NCBI RefSeq assembly: GCF_002443295.1
Contig: NZ_BAOS01000022.1
Coordinates: 124,001 to 188,000 of the forward strand
DNA length: 64,000 bases
Direction of reading: 5' to 3'
From: Candidatus Scalindua japonica
Lineage (GTDB): Bacteria; Planctomycetota; Brocadiia; Brocadiales; Scalinduaceae
Both the position numbers and the translations under genes were made by a program. A model generated the notes under the pieces. It made no database searches, was not told where the DNA came from, and saw only the letters and a list, made by a program, of their open reading frames with translations. This document shows, piece by piece, positions 1-9,541 of this stretch (its first letter is position 1; every line of letters starts with the position of its first letter).

Positions 1-2
1 AT

Positions 3-227
3 AACTTTCCACGTAAAGAAATAATTGAAAAATATAGAAAAGGGGGCGCTGATATTGTCGCCCTTGATGACGACCTTGAAAATAATAATGTAGCGGTAGA
101 GGTTACCGATTTAATTGAAAATCTTGATCACCAGAGAGTCTTGTGGGAAAAACAAGACTTGATAAGACACGACCCTGAGAAGCTGGCAGATTCTATCTGC
201 AGGATTTTTGCAAAATTATGTCCCTGA
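3..227 (+). CDS. 3' end of an unidentified protein (partial)
   Basis: An open frame enters from the left edge and stops with TGA at 225-227, giving the last 74 residues of a protein. It is acidic and helical-looking (KYRKGGADIVALDDDLENNN ... ICRIFAKLCP). I do not recognise the family. The stop lies 10 bases inside the next gene, so the two are probably translationally coupled and co-transcribed. It could be the tail of a sugar- or nucleotide-metabolism enzyme given the phosphatase beside it, but that is a guess. Confidence 0.55.
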   Translation, partial: NFPRKEIIEKYRKGGADIVALDDDLENNNVAVEVTDLIENLDHQRVLWEKQDLIRHDPEKLADSICRIFAKLCP

Positions 228-907
228 TATCACCCCGGATACAAGCAATCATTTTTGATCTGGACGATACCCTGTACGATTGCAGCGGAACTCTTGTTTT
301 AAAAAGAAAAGAACTTGCCGCAATAATCATATCAAAGGCAATCAATTGTTCAGAAGCAGAAGCTTTACAATTACAATTAAAACTTGAAGACCGCCTTGGC
401 CCGGAAGCTGACATTTCACGTGAAATTGCCAGTTTATACAACCTTTCAGAAGATTTCTGCAAAGAAATCGATAATACCATTAATATTTCTGAGGTGGAAG
501 GCGCTGTTTTATTTCCTGACGCGATGGATTCCATTAATAAATTAATAATGACTGGCTATAAGCTATTCCTTGTTACTTTTGGTAATAGAGAGATGCAGGA
601 GAAAAAGATAAAACTCCTTGGTCTTGAAAGAGTATTTGACGAAATAATCATAACGGAAACACATCGAGGAAAGGAGAAATGCTTTAGAGAGATTTTAACT
701 AAGCACAATTTAGCAGCGGAACAGGTCCTTTGTGTTGGAGACAAGGTTAAAGATGAAATTGAAGTAGGAAAGAAGCTTGGCATGTCCACCGCATTAATGA
801 AACATGGCAGGCACTACCATTTCTATAAATCTGAAATTGGTAATGAAGGATCTTATATGCACATTACTAAAATTTCAGACTTGTTGGAAAGTGATGAGGA
901 TTATTAA
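218..907 (+). CDS. HAD-superfamily phosphatase
   Basis: A 229-residue haloacid dehalogenase-type hydrolase, predicted to dephosphorylate a small phosphometabolite through an aspartyl-phosphate. Motif I is FDLDDTLYD (about residues 13-21, nucleophile Asp), motif II a Thr in FLVTFGN (about 116-122), motif III a Lys near 155, and motif IV GDKVKDE (about 174-180). A helical cap lies between motifs I and II, as in the phosphoglycolate phosphatase/pyrimidine nucleotidase class. The ATG at 218 overlaps the upstream stop. The substrate cannot be told from sequence. Confidence 0.85.
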   Translation: MSLISPRIQAIIFDLDDTLYDCSGTLVLKRKELAAIIISKAINCSEAEALQLQLKLEDRLGPEADISREIASLYNLSEDFCKEIDNTINISEVEGAVLFPDAMDSINKLIMTGYKLFLVTFGNREMQEKKIKLLGLERVFDEIIITETHRGKEKCFREILTKHNLAAEQVLCVGDKVKDEIEVGKKLGMSTALMKHGRHYHFYKSEIGNEGSYMHITKISDLLESDEDY

Positions 908-1069
908 AGAGGGAGGTTTCTGTACACACTGATTTTTATCCGGCATTTACTCTCAGTTCTTTACAGTAACATCCGATGATAAAGCATTTTTACATATGAA
1001 GTCACATCTCATTTATAAAACATGCACATGGCGGTATTGGGGATATGAATCCCAATTACTCCATTCCGG

Positions 1070-2257
1070 TCAGGACATTCTGTCTTTATCCACCACCTCA
1101 CCAGGAAGTGTTCCCAATCCCGGCCAGATCTTTCTTCCCGGATAGATGGCTGTTTTTATGCCTGTATGAACATCGTCGGCAATAATGGCCCCAAGTTTTC
1201 TTCTGCCTGTATCAACCGGTTTCCCCTTCACAACAGATCTTACATTTTTATTATCGTGTTTTAAATTTGCCGTTATTGTCCCGGCGCCTAAATTACTGTT
1301 TTTACCAATAATGCTATCTCCTACATAAGAGAGGTGAGGTACTTTCGCATTGTCCATAATTATACTGTTTTTTATCTCTACCGCCTGTCCGATATGACAG
1401 CCATTTCCGATAGAAGTATTACCTCTTAAATAGCAATTAGGCCCAATACTGCAATTTTCGCCAATAACTACATCTCCTTTTATATATGTTCCGGACAGGA
1501 TTTCCGTACCCTTTCCTACTATCAGTTTTCCCTTTACAGTAACATTTTTTTCTACTTTTCCTTTTATATCACTCTTTATTTTAGAAACCAGGATGCTGTT
1601 TGCTTCAATTAAATCCCATGGATATCCCACGGACAGCCAGTGTCCTTTTACCATTTCACACACGACTTTCTCTTTTTTAACAAGCGCATTTATATAATCA
1701 ACTATTTCATATTCCCCTCTTTGACTTTTCCTGAGCTTAATCTTAAAGATAGATTTATCAAAAACATATAATCCTGTATTCGCTATATCTGAAACAAACT
1801 GTTCAGGCTTTTCAACAATCTTTTTAACCTCTTTACCCTTTACAACAAAAACGCCAAACCTGTCCGGAGCTTCAACCTCACATCCCAACACCGCATATCT
1901 ATGTTTCAAGCACGCCTTTATATCTCTCTTTGAGAAAATATCATCTCCGCCTATAACAATAAATTTATCCTTAATCAACTCTTCAACAGATTTCAGTGCA
2001 TGTCCGGTACCCAACTGTCTTTTCTGCTCAGCATATTTTATTTTTAATTTCCCATACTTGTGACCTATTTCATCTATTATCATCTCTTTCTTATAACCAA
2101 CAATGACAATAACTTCGTTCACCAATCCCTGCAAAGCGTCAAGATTGTGCTTAACAATCTCTTTATTCATCACCTTAAGTAATGGTTTAGGCATGGTCAA
2201 CGTTAAAGGCCAGGTTCTTGTGCTCTTTCCCGCAGCCATTATTACCGCTTGTATCAT
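1070..2257 (-). CDS. glmU: GlmU-like sugar-1-phosphate nucleotidylyltransferase/acetyltransferase
   Basis: 395 residues: an N-terminal nucleotidyltransferase domain (VIMAAGKSTRTWPLT near residue 5, a variant of the GxGTRxxPxT loop, and MPKPLL) followed by a left-handed beta-helix of hexapeptide repeats (about 240-380). It should make UDP-GlcNAc (or a related nucleotide sugar) from glucosamine-1-phosphate for cell-envelope polymers. The length and the TRTWPLT loop resemble the shorter ~400-residue bifunctional enzymes rather than the ~455-residue E. coli GlmU. It overlaps glmM by ATGA (2254-2257), so the two are coupled and supply consecutive steps. Exact sugar specificity is uncertain. Confidence 0.8.
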   Translation of the reverse strand: MIQAVIMAAGKSTRTWPLTLTMPKPLLKVMNKEIVKHNLDALQGLVNEVIVIVGYKKEMIIDEIGHKYGKLKIKYAEQKRQLGTGHALKSVEELIKDKFIVIGGDDIFSKRDIKACLKHRYAVLGCEVEAPDRFGVFVVKGKEVKKIVEKPEQFVSDIANTGLYVFDKSIFKIKLRKSQRGEYEIVDYINALVKKEKVVCEMVKGHWLSVGYPWDLIEANSILVSKIKSDIKGKVEKNVTVKGKLIVGKGTEILSGTYIKGDVVIGENCSIGPNCYLRGNTSIGNGCHIGQAVEIKNSIIMDNAKVPHLSYVGDSIIGKNSNLGAGTITANLKHDNKNVRSVVKGKPVDTGRRKLGAIIADDVHTGIKTAIYPGRKIWPGLGTLPGEVVDKDRMS

Positions 2258-3606
2258 ATCCCTATCTCTTTCTTCATCTCTTTCGCAATATCATTTGCTA
2301 TTTTCTGAATTTCTCTTTTATTCTCGCCTTCAATCATAATTCTGCATAGATTCTGTGTTCCTGAATACCTTACAAGGACTCTCCCTTTTTTACTCAGGTG
2401 TGATTCCGCGCGCTTGATATTCTTGTATATTTTCAGCTTATTAATATTCTTTTTTTCCTTCACGGCAACATTAACAATCACCTGCGGCAGAGACTTCATA
2501 CATTCTGCCAATTTGCTTAGCTTTGTTCTTTTTTCTTTGATAATTTTTAATAATTGCAAAGCTGAAATTATTCCATCTCCCGTGGTTGTATAATTTGAGA
2601 ATATTATATGCCCCGACTGCTCCCCCCCTAAAACATATCCTTTTCTCCTCATCTCGTCAACAACGTGTCTGTCGCCAACATTTGTCTTAACCACTTTAAT
2701 CTTTTTCTTTTCCATAGCAATATCAAAGCCTTTATTCGCCATAACAGTGACAACAACGTGGTTCTTCTTCAACGACCCATTCTCTTTCAGGTCAATCGCG
2801 CATATCGCAATAATATGGTCGCCATCGACGATTCGCCCTTTTTCATCACAAACAATCACTCTGTCCGCGTCCCCATCAAGTGCTATCCCGATATCCGCCT
2901 TTTCCTTTTTTACAAGAGCCATCATCTTTTCTGGATGTATGGCGCCGCAATCTAAGTTTATGTTCAATCCGTCAGGCTTATCGTTCAGTACAACTACTTC
3001 TGCTCCCAGCTCACTTAATATATACGGTGCGGTATTGTAAGCCGCGCCATTAGCACAGTCCAGCACTATTTTTAATCCTTTCAGGTTCATGCTGTTTACA
3101 GAAGCCTTAACAAACTCTATATATCTTCCTTTTGCGTCAGCAATTCTGTACGCTTTCCCAATCAGATCTCCTTTTATCTGTTCAGTCTTTACTTTTTCTG
3201 ACAAAATATATTTTTCAATCTCTTCCTCTACATTATCCGGCAGTTTATGCCCATCTTCACTGAAAATCTTTATCCCGTTATCTTCAGCAGGATTATGTGA
3301 TGCGCTCAGCACAATACCGGCATCTGCGTTTAACGATTTAGTCAGGTGTGCAATCGCCGGTGTTGGCATAGGACCGACAAGTAAAACATCCGCACCTACT
3401 GAAATAATACCTGAAGCCAGTGCATTTTCCAGCATATAGCCACTAATTCGGGTGTCTTTACCTATTACAAATTTAGGTTTTTCTTTTCCACACTTTTCCT
3501 TGAAAACGTGAGCGACTGCTTTTCCGACACTCAATACAACTTCAGGAGTCATTGGATACACATTAGCAACCCCTCTAATCCCGTCTGTTCCAAATAATTT
3601 TCCCAT
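2254..3606 (-). CDS. glmM: Phosphoglucosamine mutase GlmM
   Basis: 450 residues, the usual family length. It converts glucosamine-6-phosphate to glucosamine-1-phosphate, feeding the adjacent GlmU. Seen: N-terminal MGKLFGTDGIRG, the phosphoserine loop GIVLSASHNPAEDNGIK (about 94-110), the metal-binding DGDADR (about 244-249), the sugar-binding GGEQSGH (about 328-334) and the C-terminal phosphate-binding RYSGTQNLCRIM. All catalytic elements are intact. It is first in a two-gene unit with glmU. Confidence 0.95.
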   Translation of the reverse strand: MGKLFGTDGIRGVANVYPMTPEVVLSVGKAVAHVFKEKCGKEKPKFVIGKDTRISGYMLENALASGIISVGADVLLVGPMPTPAIAHLTKSLNADAGIVLSASHNPAEDNGIKIFSEDGHKLPDNVEEEIEKYILSEKVKTEQIKGDLIGKAYRIADAKGRYIEFVKASVNSMNLKGLKIVLDCANGAAYNTAPYILSELGAEVVVLNDKPDGLNINLDCGAIHPEKMMALVKKEKADIGIALDGDADRVIVCDEKGRIVDGDHIIAICAIDLKENGSLKKNHVVVTVMANKGFDIAMEKKKIKVVKTNVGDRHVVDEMRRKGYVLGGEQSGHIIFSNYTTTGDGIISALQLLKIIKEKRTKLSKLAECMKSLPQVIVNVAVKEKKNINKLKIYKNIKRAESHLSKKGRVLVRYSGTQNLCRIMIEGENKREIQKIANDIAKEMKKEIGI

Positions 3607-3812
3607 TTACATTCACTTTATAGTATAAAAGTTAGAATAAAGATATCCCTTTCGAAAGGATTCCAGAACCGGGTCCTCTTGAAAGAGAAACAAGTCACAT
3701 TTCTGTAACCTCAAAATATGACATGAACAATAAATATTGATAGGCAGTACTCGGCTTGATAAGTAATCATAGAGGCGTGGCGCGAGGAATGAATAACGTA
3801 GAAGAAAACTAG

Positions 3813-3854
3813 AATTGAGAGGCACTCACTTCGAAAAGCACGTGCCTCTCAATT
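3813..3854 (-). terminator. Inverted repeat downstream of hup
   Basis: A perfect 13-bp inverted repeat (AATTGAGAGGCAC / GTGCCTCTCAATT) with a 16-nt loop lies 41 bases past the HU stop and upstream of glmM. It could end hup transcription on the minus strand. The 3' T tract is weak, so it may instead be a processing hairpin. The rest of 3607-3894 shows no convincing gene. Confidence 0.5.
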
Positions 3855-3894
3855 TAGTATGTCAAGATTGAAAGCTTAAAGTAAAACAGGTATG

Positions 3895-4164
3895 TCAAAC
3901 CATCTCCTTGAATTTTTTACCTACCTTAAAACCTACCGTCCTGCTGGCCTTGACCTTAATTGTGTCACCAGTCTGAGGGTTTCTTGCCGTTCGAGCTTTT
4001 CTTTTCTTTACTGAAAAAGTACCAAACCCTATCAGCTGTACACTTTTATCTTTTTTTACACCTTTGGTAATACCACATAACACAGCATTTACCGCTCGCT
4101 CTCCCCCAGCTTTTGATGTACCTAACTCTTTTGATACAGCTTCAACTAAATCCTGCTTATTCAT
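3895..4164 (-). CDS. hup: HU-family DNA-binding protein
   Basis: 89 residues, the standard HU/IHF length. It starts MNKQDLVEAVSKELGTSKAG and has the DNA-arm region ending in ARNPQTGDTIKVKASRTVGF, where ARNPxTG is the diagnostic HU motif with the intercalating proline. It forms a dimeric nucleoid protein that bends DNA. An AAAGGGGG ribosome-binding site precedes the ATG. The gene is monocistronic by appearance. Confidence 0.96.
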   Translation of the reverse strand: MNKQDLVEAVSKELGTSKAGGERAVNAVLCGITKGVKKDKSVQLIGFGTFSVKKRKARTARNPQTGDTIKVKASRTVGFKVGKKFKEMV

Positions 4165-4222
4165 ACAACCCCCTTTCTAAAAGGAAAAAAAGCCCACAAA
4201 AATATAACACCAACAACCCATG

Positions 4223-4696
4223 TTACATTGCCATACCAATTATCTGACCTTCAAATACAAGTTTGCCATTTGCTATTCCCTGAACGTCAAAAATAGCCCT
4301 CCTGGCCCGTAATTCAATATTCTTTGCAACAATGATCAATTTATCACCCGGAAGTACTTTCCCTCGAAATTTAACCTTATCTATTCCACCAAAACCAAAA
4401 AACTTTTCTGTCTGAATGGAACTCTTAAAATAATAGGTACACAATTGCGCGGAAGCTTCTACCATTAATACTCCTGGCATAAGAGGATTGCCCGGGATAT
4501 GGCCACGTACCCAGAATTCGTCTTCTTTTATATCCTTATAACCAATAATTATTTTGTTCTCAGGATCAAATCTAAGTATTCCGCTTAACTGTTCCATCTC
4601 GTAACGATGCGGGACCAAGACCCTGATACGATCAATATCGGCCATTACCTCGTTTAAATCAATTGTATCTATATCTACTAGGAATTTCTGCGGCAT
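4223..4696 (-). CDS. fabZ: FabZ-like hydroxyacyl-ACP dehydratase
   Basis: 157 residues with a hot-dog fold signature. VPHRYEME (about 29-36) matches the FabZ N-terminal LPHRYP motif, the catalytic His lies in GHIPGNPLMPG (about 65-75) and the catalytic Glu in LMVEASAQ (about 77-84). It should dehydrate beta-hydroxyacyl-ACP in type II fatty-acid synthesis. It stands alone here rather than in a fab/lpx operon, so it may be a paralogue of the main FabZ. Confidence 0.82.
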   Translation of the reverse strand: MPQKFLVDIDTIDLNEVMADIDRIRVLVPHRYEMEQLSGILRFDPENKIIIGYKDIKEDEFWVRGHIPGNPLMPGVLMVEASAQLCTYYFKSSIQTEKFFGFGGIDKVKFRGKVLPGDKLIIVAKNIELRARRAIFDVQGIANGKLVFEGQIIGMAM

Positions 4697-4754
4697 TGCA
4701 AAATACTATTATTAAGATATATTTTTGTCAATAAAAAATTATAAATAAAAGATA

Positions 4755-4832
<78 letters not shown>

Positions 4833-5010
4833 CAATGAAATGCGTCCTGCTAAAGATATTTGAAACATTATCATAACAGAGTGCAATAGTATACATTATA
4901 TATCCGATAGATCAAGTCGTTAATTTACAACGACAACAAGTAATATGAAGCAGAGACAAAGACGCTCATACGCTCTCTATAAAAACCGCAGATATCTGAA
5001 AAATTATCCT

Positions 5011-5367
5011 CTATCTTATTACCTTTCCTATCTCCTTTTTAATTTTATCAACCTTCGGACCAAAACTACTTCTACCATATTGCTCCAGTAATTTGTCATA
5101 CTTATAACTCCTCGCGGAAGCCAGCCCCAGGCCATCACCCTGTACCCCGTATTCATAAACCATAATTACCTCTTGCCTGGTATCAACCAGATAAAAAGGC
5201 TCTCTGTTGTTATACCGGCTACCTACTACCGCAAATACATGCTTTGCAGCCGCGCCGCCATCACCCTGGGCGACTACATAATCAGGTGAGGTTTTAATAA
5301 GTACAAGCACAAGTAATACGATAACTACTCCCAGCAAGATTGTGTTTATTCCGTATTTTTTAAGCAT
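5011..5367 (-). CDS. Small membrane-anchored protein, unknown function
   Basis: 118 residues. An N-terminal hydrophobic helix (about 9-25, TILLGVVIVLLVLVL) is followed by a soluble domain that contains EPFYLVDTRQEVIMVYEYG, a short beta-rich stretch. A GGAGG ribosome-binding site precedes the ATG. It lies downstream of the pilus/secretin operon in the same direction, but a terminator-like hairpin intervenes, so co-function is only suggested. I do not recognise the family. Confidence 0.7.
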   Translation of the reverse strand: MLKKYGINTILLGVVIVLLVLVLIKTSPDYVVAQGDGGAAAKHVFAVVGSRYNNREPFYLVDTRQEVIMVYEYGVQGDGLGLASARSYKYDKLLEQYGRSSFGPKVDKIKKEIGKVIR

Positions 5368-5421
5368 TTTTATTTCCTCCAGGGTTTATCTCATATGTAT
5401 AGGGGATTCAAAAAACACGAT

Positions 5422-5449
5422 AAATCACAAAAGATGGCTTTTGTGATTT
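5422..5449 (-). terminator. Rho-independent terminator after the secretin gene
   Basis: AAATCACAAAA, a 5-nt loop and CTTTTGTGATTT form a strong stem. On the minus strand it is followed within a few bases by a T-rich stretch (rc of 5410-5416). It lies 48 bases past the secretin stop and would separate the pilus operon from the small membrane protein gene. Confidence 0.7.
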
Positions 5450-5497
5450 TCGTGAGGAAAAGTATTTGCCGCGGGTCTAACTTGATGAAAATGTATA

Positions 5498-7711
5498 TTA
5501 TCGCCCATATATCGGAACCCGAATTTGTACATTTTTTTTACCTTTTGTAAAAGCACGGGTTTCCTCCTCCTCCCTGATCAAAACGGTAGGCTTTATGAGT
5601 ATGATCAGATTGCCTGTTGTTGCAATATCCCTGTCAATCGTACTACTGGAAAACAGTCTTTTTACAATGGGGATCTTGGAAAGTATCGGAACTCCTTTAG
5701 ACGACTTAGCCTCTGAGCGTTTACCCAAACCGCCAATCATGAGAATTCCTTTGTCTGGCACACAAACGGTAACAGACAATTCCTGCTTAATAGTTTGGGG
5801 ACGCTGTATTTTATTTGTTGCAGCCGCTGCACCTCCACCGCCTGATGGGACTGACCCAACTGTTGTAAAATCAGTTTCTACAAGCGTTACATCGGTAATA
5901 ACCGGATGTACTTCCAAATATACATATTTCCGGTCCGCGCTTACAACAGGCCTCACATTAAATGTGGTCCCTTCGTCTATTTCCGCCATCACCGGTTGTG
6001 GTGTCTGACTGACAATTGTATAGCTTTGTATATAGCTTTCTGTTGTAACAACTTTTATAGTTCCTCTCTGTGTATTTGACAACGTTATCTTCGGAGCAGT
6101 AACGGTCTCTGCCTCATCACTCTCCTGCACTGCCTTTAAAAAGCCCTTAAGAAAGAAGCTATCAAAAATCTGGTAAGTAAGATTCAGCCCTGATGACCCG
6201 GCGGCTCCCGCAGCGCCGGCAACTACTCCGGAGTCAGAAAACGTATCCCCTGCCGCAGAAAAAATACCGGGGAGAAGATTGCCTGAAGAGTCCTGACCGG
6301 GAGTATCGGCGATGTTTCTGGTAGAATGATCAGGGCTTCCGTCAAAATCTATAATATTATGCCCAAATGTCTCAAGGAAATTATCCGATACTGCAATAAA
6401 CCGTGCTTCAATTTTTATCTGAAGATCGGCAGATGATCTCAGTGCAGCAAGAAGATCTTCAACCCGCCTGTGAACATTCGCAACATGTGTTACAACGATA
6501 TCTCCCAGCATGCCCTCTCTTGCTGCTATTAAACCTCTGCCGCCGCTGCCAGTGCCAGTTCCTGACTTCCAAGACTGAGGTTCTATCGTACTGGTAATCA
6601 ATTTAATGATTTCCTTGACCCTGTCATAGGCGCCCTTGTTTGCACCGGCAGGTTTCGCCTCTTCATATGACTCCTGTGCAGACAGTTGACCCGTTAAGTT
6701 TAGACGGTCCTCCATGTTTATGAGCAGATCACGGACATCATAAACCCTCAATTCCAACGGCTCTTTAGTAATATGGACGACATTATCCTTTACCAGGTAC
6801 CCCGAGCCTTTTGGCAGGATATACTCCAGGATTACAGAAAGAGGCACATCATTAAGCTTAACATTTATATTTTCATCCCTCGCATCTTTGTGCAAAAAGA
6901 AGTTCAGCCCGGACTTTTCCTGAAGAAATGAGATTATATCGCGAAGAGTAGTATCTATAAACTCAATTGAAAATCTCTCCTCCAGTTTCATTTGCATTTC
7001 CTGAGAAATTGATTGCGGTACTGGAGAAGGTGAAAGCATCAGCCTCTTTGTATGCTCGCGACTCTCTTCAAGTCTTTTTGTCGGGATTTCTCTTTTTGTC
7101 CTCTCCTCAATATCCTTCCATTCCGCCTCTGTAGTAAACTGCATTATATCATTATATGGTATTGACTTTTCTTTCAGGTTTTCAAAGTATTTGTTTCTCT
7201 CCCGCGCATCTACTTCTGCTATTTTTTTTAATATTGTTTCGTGCTTCGTCTCTTCCCTCAACACCTGAGCATTTTCTTTTAAGACAAGAGCTGTTTCGTC
7301 AGCAGGCATGGTTTTTAATATAGCATCCGCTATACCAATGACATCACCATATCTTTTCTCTTTTGTCGCTCGCCTTGCATCTCGAATCAGTTGTTTCCGT
7401 ATTTCAGGTGAAATTGTAACAGACGAAACTTCTACCTGCTTTTTCAGTACCATCTTTTCACCACTTCGCCTGATACCTCTCTTTTTTAATACATCGGAAG
7501 AATATGAATTTGCTCTATTTACTGTTTTGCTGCTTTCATCTTCCTGATAAGAAGGAGATTGAGGTGTGTTGGATAATGCATTTTCGCTTAATCTCACATC
7601 TTTATCTCTTTTTGCACTGTTCACCCGGTTTGATGTCGACTGGCAGGCGTTTATTATGAGAAGCAAACAAACCATTGTAATTGTAGTGGTTTTTTTATTA
7701 ATAATTTTCAT
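5498..7711 (-). CDS. Secretin (PilQ/GspD-type outer-membrane channel), lipoprotein
   Basis: The C-terminal secretin domain is clear: VCVPDKGILMIGGLGKR followed by GVPILSKIPIVKRLFSSS, the family signature. An STN/N0-like domain (FIDTTLRDIISFLQEKSGLN) lies mid-protein. I choose the internal ATG at 7711 because it opens a lipoprotein signal peptide (MKIINKKTTTITMVCLLLII, then NAC with the lipobox Cys). An in-frame ATG at 7858 would bury that signal and overlaps the upstream gene. It should form the multimeric outer-membrane pore for a type IV pilus-like machine encoded by the upstream pilM-pilN-pilO-like genes. Its arrangement resembles the Akkermansia Amuc_1098-1102 cluster. Confidence 0.85.
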   Translation of the reverse strand: MKIINKKTTTITMVCLLLIINACQSTSNRVNSAKRDKDVRLSENALSNTPQSPSYQEDESSKTVNRANSYSSDVLKKRGIRRSGEKMVLKKQVEVSSVTISPEIRKQLIRDARRATKEKRYGDVIGIADAILKTMPADETALVLKENAQVLREETKHETILKKIAEVDARERNKYFENLKEKSIPYNDIMQFTTEAEWKDIEERTKREIPTKRLEESREHTKRLMLSPSPVPQSISQEMQMKLEERFSIEFIDTTLRDIISFLQEKSGLNFFLHKDARDENINVKLNDVPLSVILEYILPKGSGYLVKDNVVHITKEPLELRVYDVRDLLINMEDRLNLTGQLSAQESYEEAKPAGANKGAYDRVKEIIKLITSTIEPQSWKSGTGTGSGGRGLIAAREGMLGDIVVTHVANVHRRVEDLLAALRSSADLQIKIEARFIAVSDNFLETFGHNIIDFDGSPDHSTRNIADTPGQDSSGNLLPGIFSAAGDTFSDSGVVAGAAGAAGSSGLNLTYQIFDSFFLKGFLKAVQESDEAETVTAPKITLSNTQRGTIKVVTTESYIQSYTIVSQTPQPVMAEIDEGTTFNVRPVVSADRKYVYLEVHPVITDVTLVETDFTTVGSVPSGGGGAAAATNKIQRPQTIKQELSVTVCVPDKGILMIGGLGKRSEAKSSKGVPILSKIPIVKRLFSSSTIDRDIATTGNLIILIKPTVLIREEEETRAFTKGKKNVQIRVPIYGR

Positions 7712-7838
7712 AATATTACTTAAACTCAGTACTGTGCAGTTTCTGCCCCTTCTATTATTGGTCTTTAATATAGCTACACTCTTTTCAAACGGTTTTCCCG
7801 CTTTGTCAACGCTTCTGTGGCGATACCCTCTTGAGAAA

Positions 7839-8627
7839 CTATAGGTCTCGCTTTTCATCCATATTTATGGATAATCCCTCTTCCTCTACTCTGATTATCG
7901 TATCAGACTCGTTCAACCACAATTCATTTACATTACCATTCTCATCTTTATATTTTATCATGGAAGTAGACTTCATATAAGTCTCTCCCGGTACCATCCT
8001 GGTGCCAGCAAACTCTCCTTCTTCATCCAATATGAGTACCTTTCGCGTTAATGTTGTTGGCCTGTGTGCATTATAGACAATTTCTTGTAGTAGACAATTG
8101 GTCGAGAAATCAAGCATTTTTCCTCCTACAACTTTTATTTTGCCAATCTCCTCCCCTGCTTTTGTTGCAAATCCATGTTCATGCCACCGCCCCTCTATCT
8201 CTTTTTTTACAGATATGAAAGCAAGTCCATCAATCACACCTTTTAAAAAAATTTCTGTATTCTCTGTTGCATCAGCGTCTTCATATTGAACGACGGCGAC
8301 TTGCTCTTCCTCTTTTACCATCATGATTGTTGTCGGCCCGGTGAAGAGAGTTGGGCGCTTAATTTGTTTTGCCCAGGAAGAATCATTGTTTTTGATTGCC
8401 AGGTTTGACTTGTATATTATATTTTCTGATTTCTTTGGACCCGCAAGTTTGATAATAGACTGAACACCATTAACACCGCTGGAAACCCTTGATTGCTGCT
8501 TCCTACTGCTATATGGAGAAAGGAAAAGGATACAAGCGACATTATATAAACAAAAAAGCAAAATCAAAGACAAAATAGTCTTAAACGCATAGCCGTATAA
8601 TTTTTCTTTTGGTACCGTTCGCATCAT
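7839..8627 (-). CDS. GspC/PilP-like inner-membrane pilus or secretion component
   Basis: 262 residues with a short cytoplasmic N-terminus, one membrane helix (about 16-36) and a periplasmic region. The stretch IFLKGVIDGLAFISVKKE ... EEIGKIKVVGG looks like the small beta domain (HR domain) by which GspC/PilP contact the secretin. Sequence similarity alone is too weak to name the protein, so the call rests on position and topology. It overlaps the PilO-like gene by ATGA (8624-8627) and runs directly into the secretin gene. Confidence 0.55.
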   Translation of the reverse strand: MMRTVPKEKLYGYAFKTILSLILLFCLYNVACILFLSPYSSRKQQSRVSSGVNGVQSIIKLAGPKKSENIIYKSNLAIKNNDSSWAKQIKRPTLFTGPTTIMMVKEEEQVAVVQYEDADATENTEIFLKGVIDGLAFISVKKEIEGRWHEHGFATKAGEEIGKIKVVGGKMLDFSTNCLLQEIVYNAHRPTTLTRKVLILDEEGEFAGTRMVPGETYMKSTSMIKYKDENGNVNELWLNESDTIIRVEEEGLSINMDEKRDL

Positions 8628-9505
8628 TTATTACCTGTCTTAAAGTCCGGGACAAAAGCATGGATTACAACATCCACGACTGAAGAAGGCCGGGGCCCTT
8701 TTCTCTCTTCAGGCAAGCCCGGTCTGAGTGGCTCCTCTGCGCCTTCCAGTATTCGAACTCTATTCAGTTCTCCGTGAATACCAATGCTCTTTATCTCAAA
8801 GGACAACTTTGATTTCAAAAATTCGTTAATTAAAAGAAGCAGGCTTGTCACATTCATACTTACCTTTAAAGTAAATGGAATAACATCATACCGTTCTGTG
8901 TTGGCATTAGCAGATTTCGTGTTACCTGTATCGAAATTGATACCCCCAAGATAATCAACTTTTAATTCTTCATTCAAAATAATATTGACCAGCTCTTCTA
9001 TAATCCAGAATCTTTTCTGTTCCGGAGCAATTTGATCCCAGGTAGGAATTTGCAGATTCCATCGTCTAAATGGTAATGCATTTTCAGCGAAGGAAATTTC
9101 CCGCATCTTTATCTTATCCAGAAGAACATTTATTCCATGAATATACCTGTTTGTCCATAATGCTTCGTCCTTAATCTCTTCACCATTTACCGATTCGAAA
9201 ATTTTTTCGAGGTAACTGTCCCGTTCCTGATAAAACAGCTCATATTCATGCTGGGCCTTTTTGATCTCCTTCAGTTTTGCCTTTTCTGCCTTTATCCAAT
9301 TTTCATTGCGAATTTTATAACCTTTGTTTTCATATCTTTCTAATCTCGTCAGCAATCTTTCAAGGCCCTCTCTCTTCTCAGCATTTCTTGTCCGGAACGG
9401 ACTTACAACAACTAAGTAAAAAACTATCACAAAGACCATTCCAAGCCCAACAGAGAGCCATGCCTTATCTGTTTTAATACCTGGAATATTCATTCTGTTA
9501 TCCAT
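8624..9505 (-). CDS. PilO/Amuc_1100-like pilus assembly protein
   Basis: About 293 residues: one N-terminal membrane helix (WLSVGLGMVFVIVFYLVVV), a long charged coiled coil (about 40-105) and a C-terminal ferredoxin-like region, the layout of PilO/GspM and of Amuc_1100-type proteins. A TTG at 9517 is in frame, but the ATG at 9505 is a better start. It should bridge PilN and the periplasmic part of the pilus alignment complex. It sits 36 bases from pilN and overlaps the next gene, so it lies inside one operon. Confidence 0.65.
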   Translation of the reverse strand: MDNRMNIPGIKTDKAWLSVGLGMVFVIVFYLVVVSPFRTRNAEKREGLERLLTRLERYENKGYKIRNENWIKAEKAKLKEIKKAQHEYELFYQERDSYLEKIFESVNGEEIKDEALWTNRYIHGINVLLDKIKMREISFAENALPFRRWNLQIPTWDQIAPEQKRFWIIEELVNIILNEELKVDYLGGINFDTGNTKSANANTERYDVIPFTLKVSMNVTSLLLLINEFLKSKLSFEIKSIGIHGELNRVRILEGAEEPLRPGLPEERKGPRPSSVVDVVIHAFVPDFKTGNK

Positions 9506-9541
9506 TCTCTTGATCAATCATTATCAATTCATCTGCAGAAA

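Noticed and set aside
3613-3825. 70-residue minus-strand frame between glmM and hup
   Set aside because: No ribosome-binding site, and it runs through a terminator-like hairpin.
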